A program made the translations under genes and the position numbers. Shown one piece after another: positions 62,075 through 64,000 of a stretch of 64,000 bases of DNA (positions are counted from its first letter, which is position 1; each line of letters begins with the position of its first letter). This DNA is from an uncultured Lentisphaeraceae bacterium. GTDB taxonomy: Bacteria; Verrucomicrobiota; Kiritimatiellia; RFP12; DVOR01. The notes below the pieces were generated by a model. That model was not told the origin of the DNA, did no database searches, and saw nothing but the letters and a program-made list of their open reading frames with translations. Location of the stretch: contig CASEMQ010000067.1 in NCBI GenBank assembly GCA_949289005.1, forward strand, positions 62,001 through 126,000, read 5' to 3'.

Positions 62075-62995
62075 TCAAGGATTGGCGCGGTGTTGCTTTT
62101 GCGAGGCCTTGATGCGCTCGATCTTGTCGTGGTCGGCCTTGCGTTGCTCCTCGTTCTTCTGGATGATGGCGTCCAAGTCGCCCTGCATGCCGCGCAGACG
62201 GGCGGTGTCGGCGGTGGCAGGGTCGAGGATATTCTGCGAGGCACGGCGAATGAACTCGTTGGGGAGCGACCAGAAGACGTTGCGGACGTAGTAATCCGGG
62301 GTGGCGCGATGCAAGACGATGATTTCGCCGTTGGGCGCGATGTTCAGCTTGGGCTTGACGATGGGGAGATAGGCCCCGAGCATGACCGTGGGGAAGAAAC
62401 GTCCGTCCGGCGTGTCCTCCACGCGCAGAAAAAGGCGGTCGATATGGTCGCGCGGCCAACGGACAAGCGTGAAGTGGCGTTGGCGACCCGGGTCCTTGGC
62501 GAAGAGTTGCGTCCCCTCCAGAACGACACCCCCGGGCACGATTTCGATGGCCTTGACCTGCGTCTCGTAGCGGATGCCGTGAACGATGGCCCCGAAGGTC
62601 ACGAAATACTTGCCTTGGCGCGTAAGGTCGGCCGCCAAGGTGAGGTTGAGGTCGAAGACGCGCTCCTCGTTGGGCTTCAGGACAAGCGGCCTGGGAAGGC
62701 ACCCGTTCGGGTCGCGGGCCAGGTTGCGACGTTGGGGGTCGTTGGCGCGGCAGACCTCGAAGACGCCCGAAGGCAAATCCCCGCGCCCCAACGTGAGCGT
62801 GCCGGGGGTGTTGTTGCGGACCAAGACACTGACCTTGATATCCTCGCCGATGACGTAACTGCCCGTCTCCAGCGAAAAGCCAACGGAGACGGGGTTCAGC
62901 TGCCGGTTTTCCTGAGCCCCCGCAATGCGCTGGGCGTGCAGGGTCACCGGGGCGGCAAGCGCCAACAAAACGGCCAAACAGGAAACGATACGCAT
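62075..62995 (-). CDS. exported protein of unknown function
   Basis: 306 residues with signal peptide MRIVSCLAVLLALAAPVTLHA. The body is beta-rich with an Ig-like look ('YVIGEDIKVSVLVRNNTPGT', 'LKPNEERVFDLNLTLAADLT', 'GKYFVTFGAIVHGIRYETQV'), as in domains that describe 'intermediate' surface adhesins or copper-binding folds. It ends in a charged coiled helix ('LDAIIQKNEEQRKADHDKIE'). I do not recognise the family. The start codon shares one base with the stop of the symporter gene (TAATG), so the two are coupled. Confidence 0.7.
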   Translation of the reverse strand: MRIVSCLAVLLALAAPVTLHAQRIAGAQENRQLNPVSVGFSLETGSYVIGEDIKVSVLVRNNTPGTLTLGRGDLPSGVFEVCRANDPQRRNLARDPNGCLPRPLVLKPNEERVFDLNLTLAADLTRQGKYFVTFGAIVHGIRYETQVKAIEIVPGGVVLEGTQLFAKDPGRQRHFTLVRWPRDHIDRLFLRVEDTPDGRFFPTVMLGAYLPIVKPKLNIAPNGEIIVLHRATPDYYVRNVFWSLPNEFIRRASQNILDPATADTARLRGMQGDLDAIIQKNEEQRKADHDKIERIKASQKQHRANP

Positions 62996-64000
62996 TATTC
63001 GCCTTTCGGTCGGGAAAAGTGCGTCAAGCCCTCGGTGGGCTTGGCATTGGGGAAAACGAAGGAGAGCACCCAAGCGAGGGCGACGCAGACGGCCAAACCA
63101 ATGCCGCCGTAGGTGAAGGGGTGAAGCGAGGGAAAGACCAAGCCAATGCCCAGGCTGATGACGTAGTTGGCCACCAAGGCAATCATGGCTGCGCCCCCGC
63201 TCACGCGCGGCATGAAAATGCCGATGAGGAAGAGCGCGGAGAGCCCGCCCGTGAGCGTGCCGATGAAGTTTTGGAAAACATCGAAGAGCGATCGGCTCGG
63301 CAACACCGAGAGAATCAACGCGGCGGCCACGCCCAACACACCCACCACGATTACCAGCCAGCGCCCCCAACGCACCTGCGCGTCGCCGTCCATATCCTTG
63401 CGGAAACGCGCGACAAAGTCCGTCACAATCGAGGTCGCGGAGCTGTTGAGGTTCGTGGCGAGGGTAGAGATGGTGGCCGCGAAGATGGAGGCCACGATAA
63501 GGCCGGCGACGATGGGGTGGAGTTCGATGGCCATGAAGGTGGGGAAAATGGAATCGCTCTTGGGCATGGTGATGTCCATCATCTCGGGATGCTTGCAGTA
63601 GTGCGTGTAGAGCGCGGTGCCAATCATGTAGAAGATGACGGAGGAGATGACCGAGAGGATGCCGTTGAACCAGATGGAACGCCCAGCGGCCTTCTCATCC
63701 GGCGTGGTGATATAGCGCTGGACAACGCACTGGTCGGCGGTGTAGCTGTTCAGGTTGCTCACCAAGCCCATGATGAGCACCACCCAGAAGACCGGCTCGC
63801 CAAAGAGGAACCGGAAGTCCCACGTGCGGAACTTGTCGGCATCCCAGGCGACGGTCGCGAACTCGCCAAGCCCGCCCGAGCCCATGATCAGCGCCACAAG
63901 CACCACGATGGCGCCGCCCAACAAAATCAGCCCCTGCACAAAGTCGCACCAAATCACGGCATCCACGCCGCCGAAGAAGCAGTAGATGATCGTCGCCACG
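62995..64000 (-). CDS. sodium:solute symporter (N-terminus outside window)
   Basis: The frame is open to the window edge; about 334 residues are visible and perhaps 160 N-terminal ones are missing. SSS-family features: 'GGVDAVIWCDFVQGLILLGG', 'NLNSYTADQCVVQRYITTPD', 'AASIFAATISTLATNLNSSA'-like helix (read 'VASIFAATISTLATNLNSSA', with Na+-site Ser/Thr) and 'SLFDVFQNFIGTLTGGLSAL'. At least eight membrane segments are visible. It imports a sugar, sialic acid or other small solute with Na+; the substrate cannot be told. It is upstream of and coupled to the unknown exported protein. Confidence 0.9.
   Translation of the reverse strand, partial: VATIIYCFFGGVDAVIWCDFVQGLILLGGAIVVLVALIMGSGGLGEFATVAWDADKFRTWDFRFLFGEPVFWVVLIMGLVSNLNSYTADQCVVQRYITTPDEKAAGRSIWFNGILSVISSVIFYMIGTALYTHYCKHPEMMDITMPKSDSIFPTFMAIELHPIVAGLIVASIFAATISTLATNLNSSATSIVTDFVARFRKDMDGDAQVRWGRWLVIVVGVLGVAAALILSVLPSRSLFDVFQNFIGTLTGGLSALFLIGIFMPRVSGGAAMIALVANYVISLGIGLVFPSLHPFTYGGIGLAVCVALAWVLSFVFPNAKPTEGLTHFSRPKGE

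Overview
The window is GC-rich, densely packed chromosomal DNA with long runs of co-directional genes, many joined by ATGA or GTGA stop/start overlaps. I see no rRNA, tRNA, transposase, phage gene or CRISPR array. The cell is Gram-negative: there is an outer-membrane efflux lipoprotein, an ExbB/ExbD pair, an L,D-transpeptidase and many lipoproteins and Sec- or Tat-exported proteins. An M60 (enhancin-type) metalloprotease, a GH31 glycosidase with discoidin and NPCBM-like modules, an alpha-2-macroglobulin and Na+-solute and YejE-type transport suggest a host- or polymer-associated bacterium, perhaps of the Verrucomicrobiota/Kiritimatiellota/Lentisphaerota type. That placement is inference; no marker rRNA is present.

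Layout. 0-8 kb: the end of a DUF4268 gene, tilS with a cystatin-like lipoprotein (minus), a U32 peptidase, a MoxR/DUF58 pair and L-serine dehydratase (plus). 8-13 kb: one very large thioester-less alpha-2-macroglobulin. 13-18 kb: GH31 enzyme and alkaline phosphatase (minus). 18-25 kb: plus-strand operon of a YkgJ-type cysteine-cluster protein, ExbB/TolQ, ExbD/TolR, a TonB-like protein and the M60 protease, followed by a radical-SAM protein and a ComEC-like channel. 25-30 kb: minus-strand L,D-transpeptidase, purine nucleoside phosphorylase and a three-gene ABC exporter. 31-40 kb: minus-strand redox cluster of two aldo/keto reductases, three flavodoxin-type proteins, an Fe-alcohol dehydrogenase, a lipoprotein hydrolase and two cupin fusions, with a LysR regulator at its head. 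40-45 kb: tyrA, rsmE, a BamE-like lipoprotein, a D,D-carboxypeptidase, ychF and an M50 protease (minus). 45-54 kb: pta, dprA, yraN (minus), trkA, an acetyltransferase, a metallophosphoesterase/beta-propeller fusion, miaB, a pseudouridine synthase and a PH-like membrane protein. 54-57 kb: peptidyl-prolyl isomerase, outer-membrane factor and VWA protein (minus). 57-64 kb: a large exported protein of unknown function, a YejE-type permease and its ATPase (plus), then an unknown exported protein and a truncated sodium/solute symporter (minus).

The most unusual signals are: (1) an energy-transducing ExbB-ExbD-TonB-like operon translationally coupled to a secreted M60 protease; (2) a lipoprotein with a stefin/cystatin QVVAG motif; (3) two collinear ~190-bp intergenic repeats with imperfect terminal inverted repeats (30.8 and 47.8 kb), one abutting a broken gene; (4) an extended -10 promoter class (TGn-TATAAT) that in three cases lies only 7-9 nt from the only plausible start codon, which implies leaderless mRNAs; (5) a redox cluster in which nearly the same cupin module is fused to two different partners.
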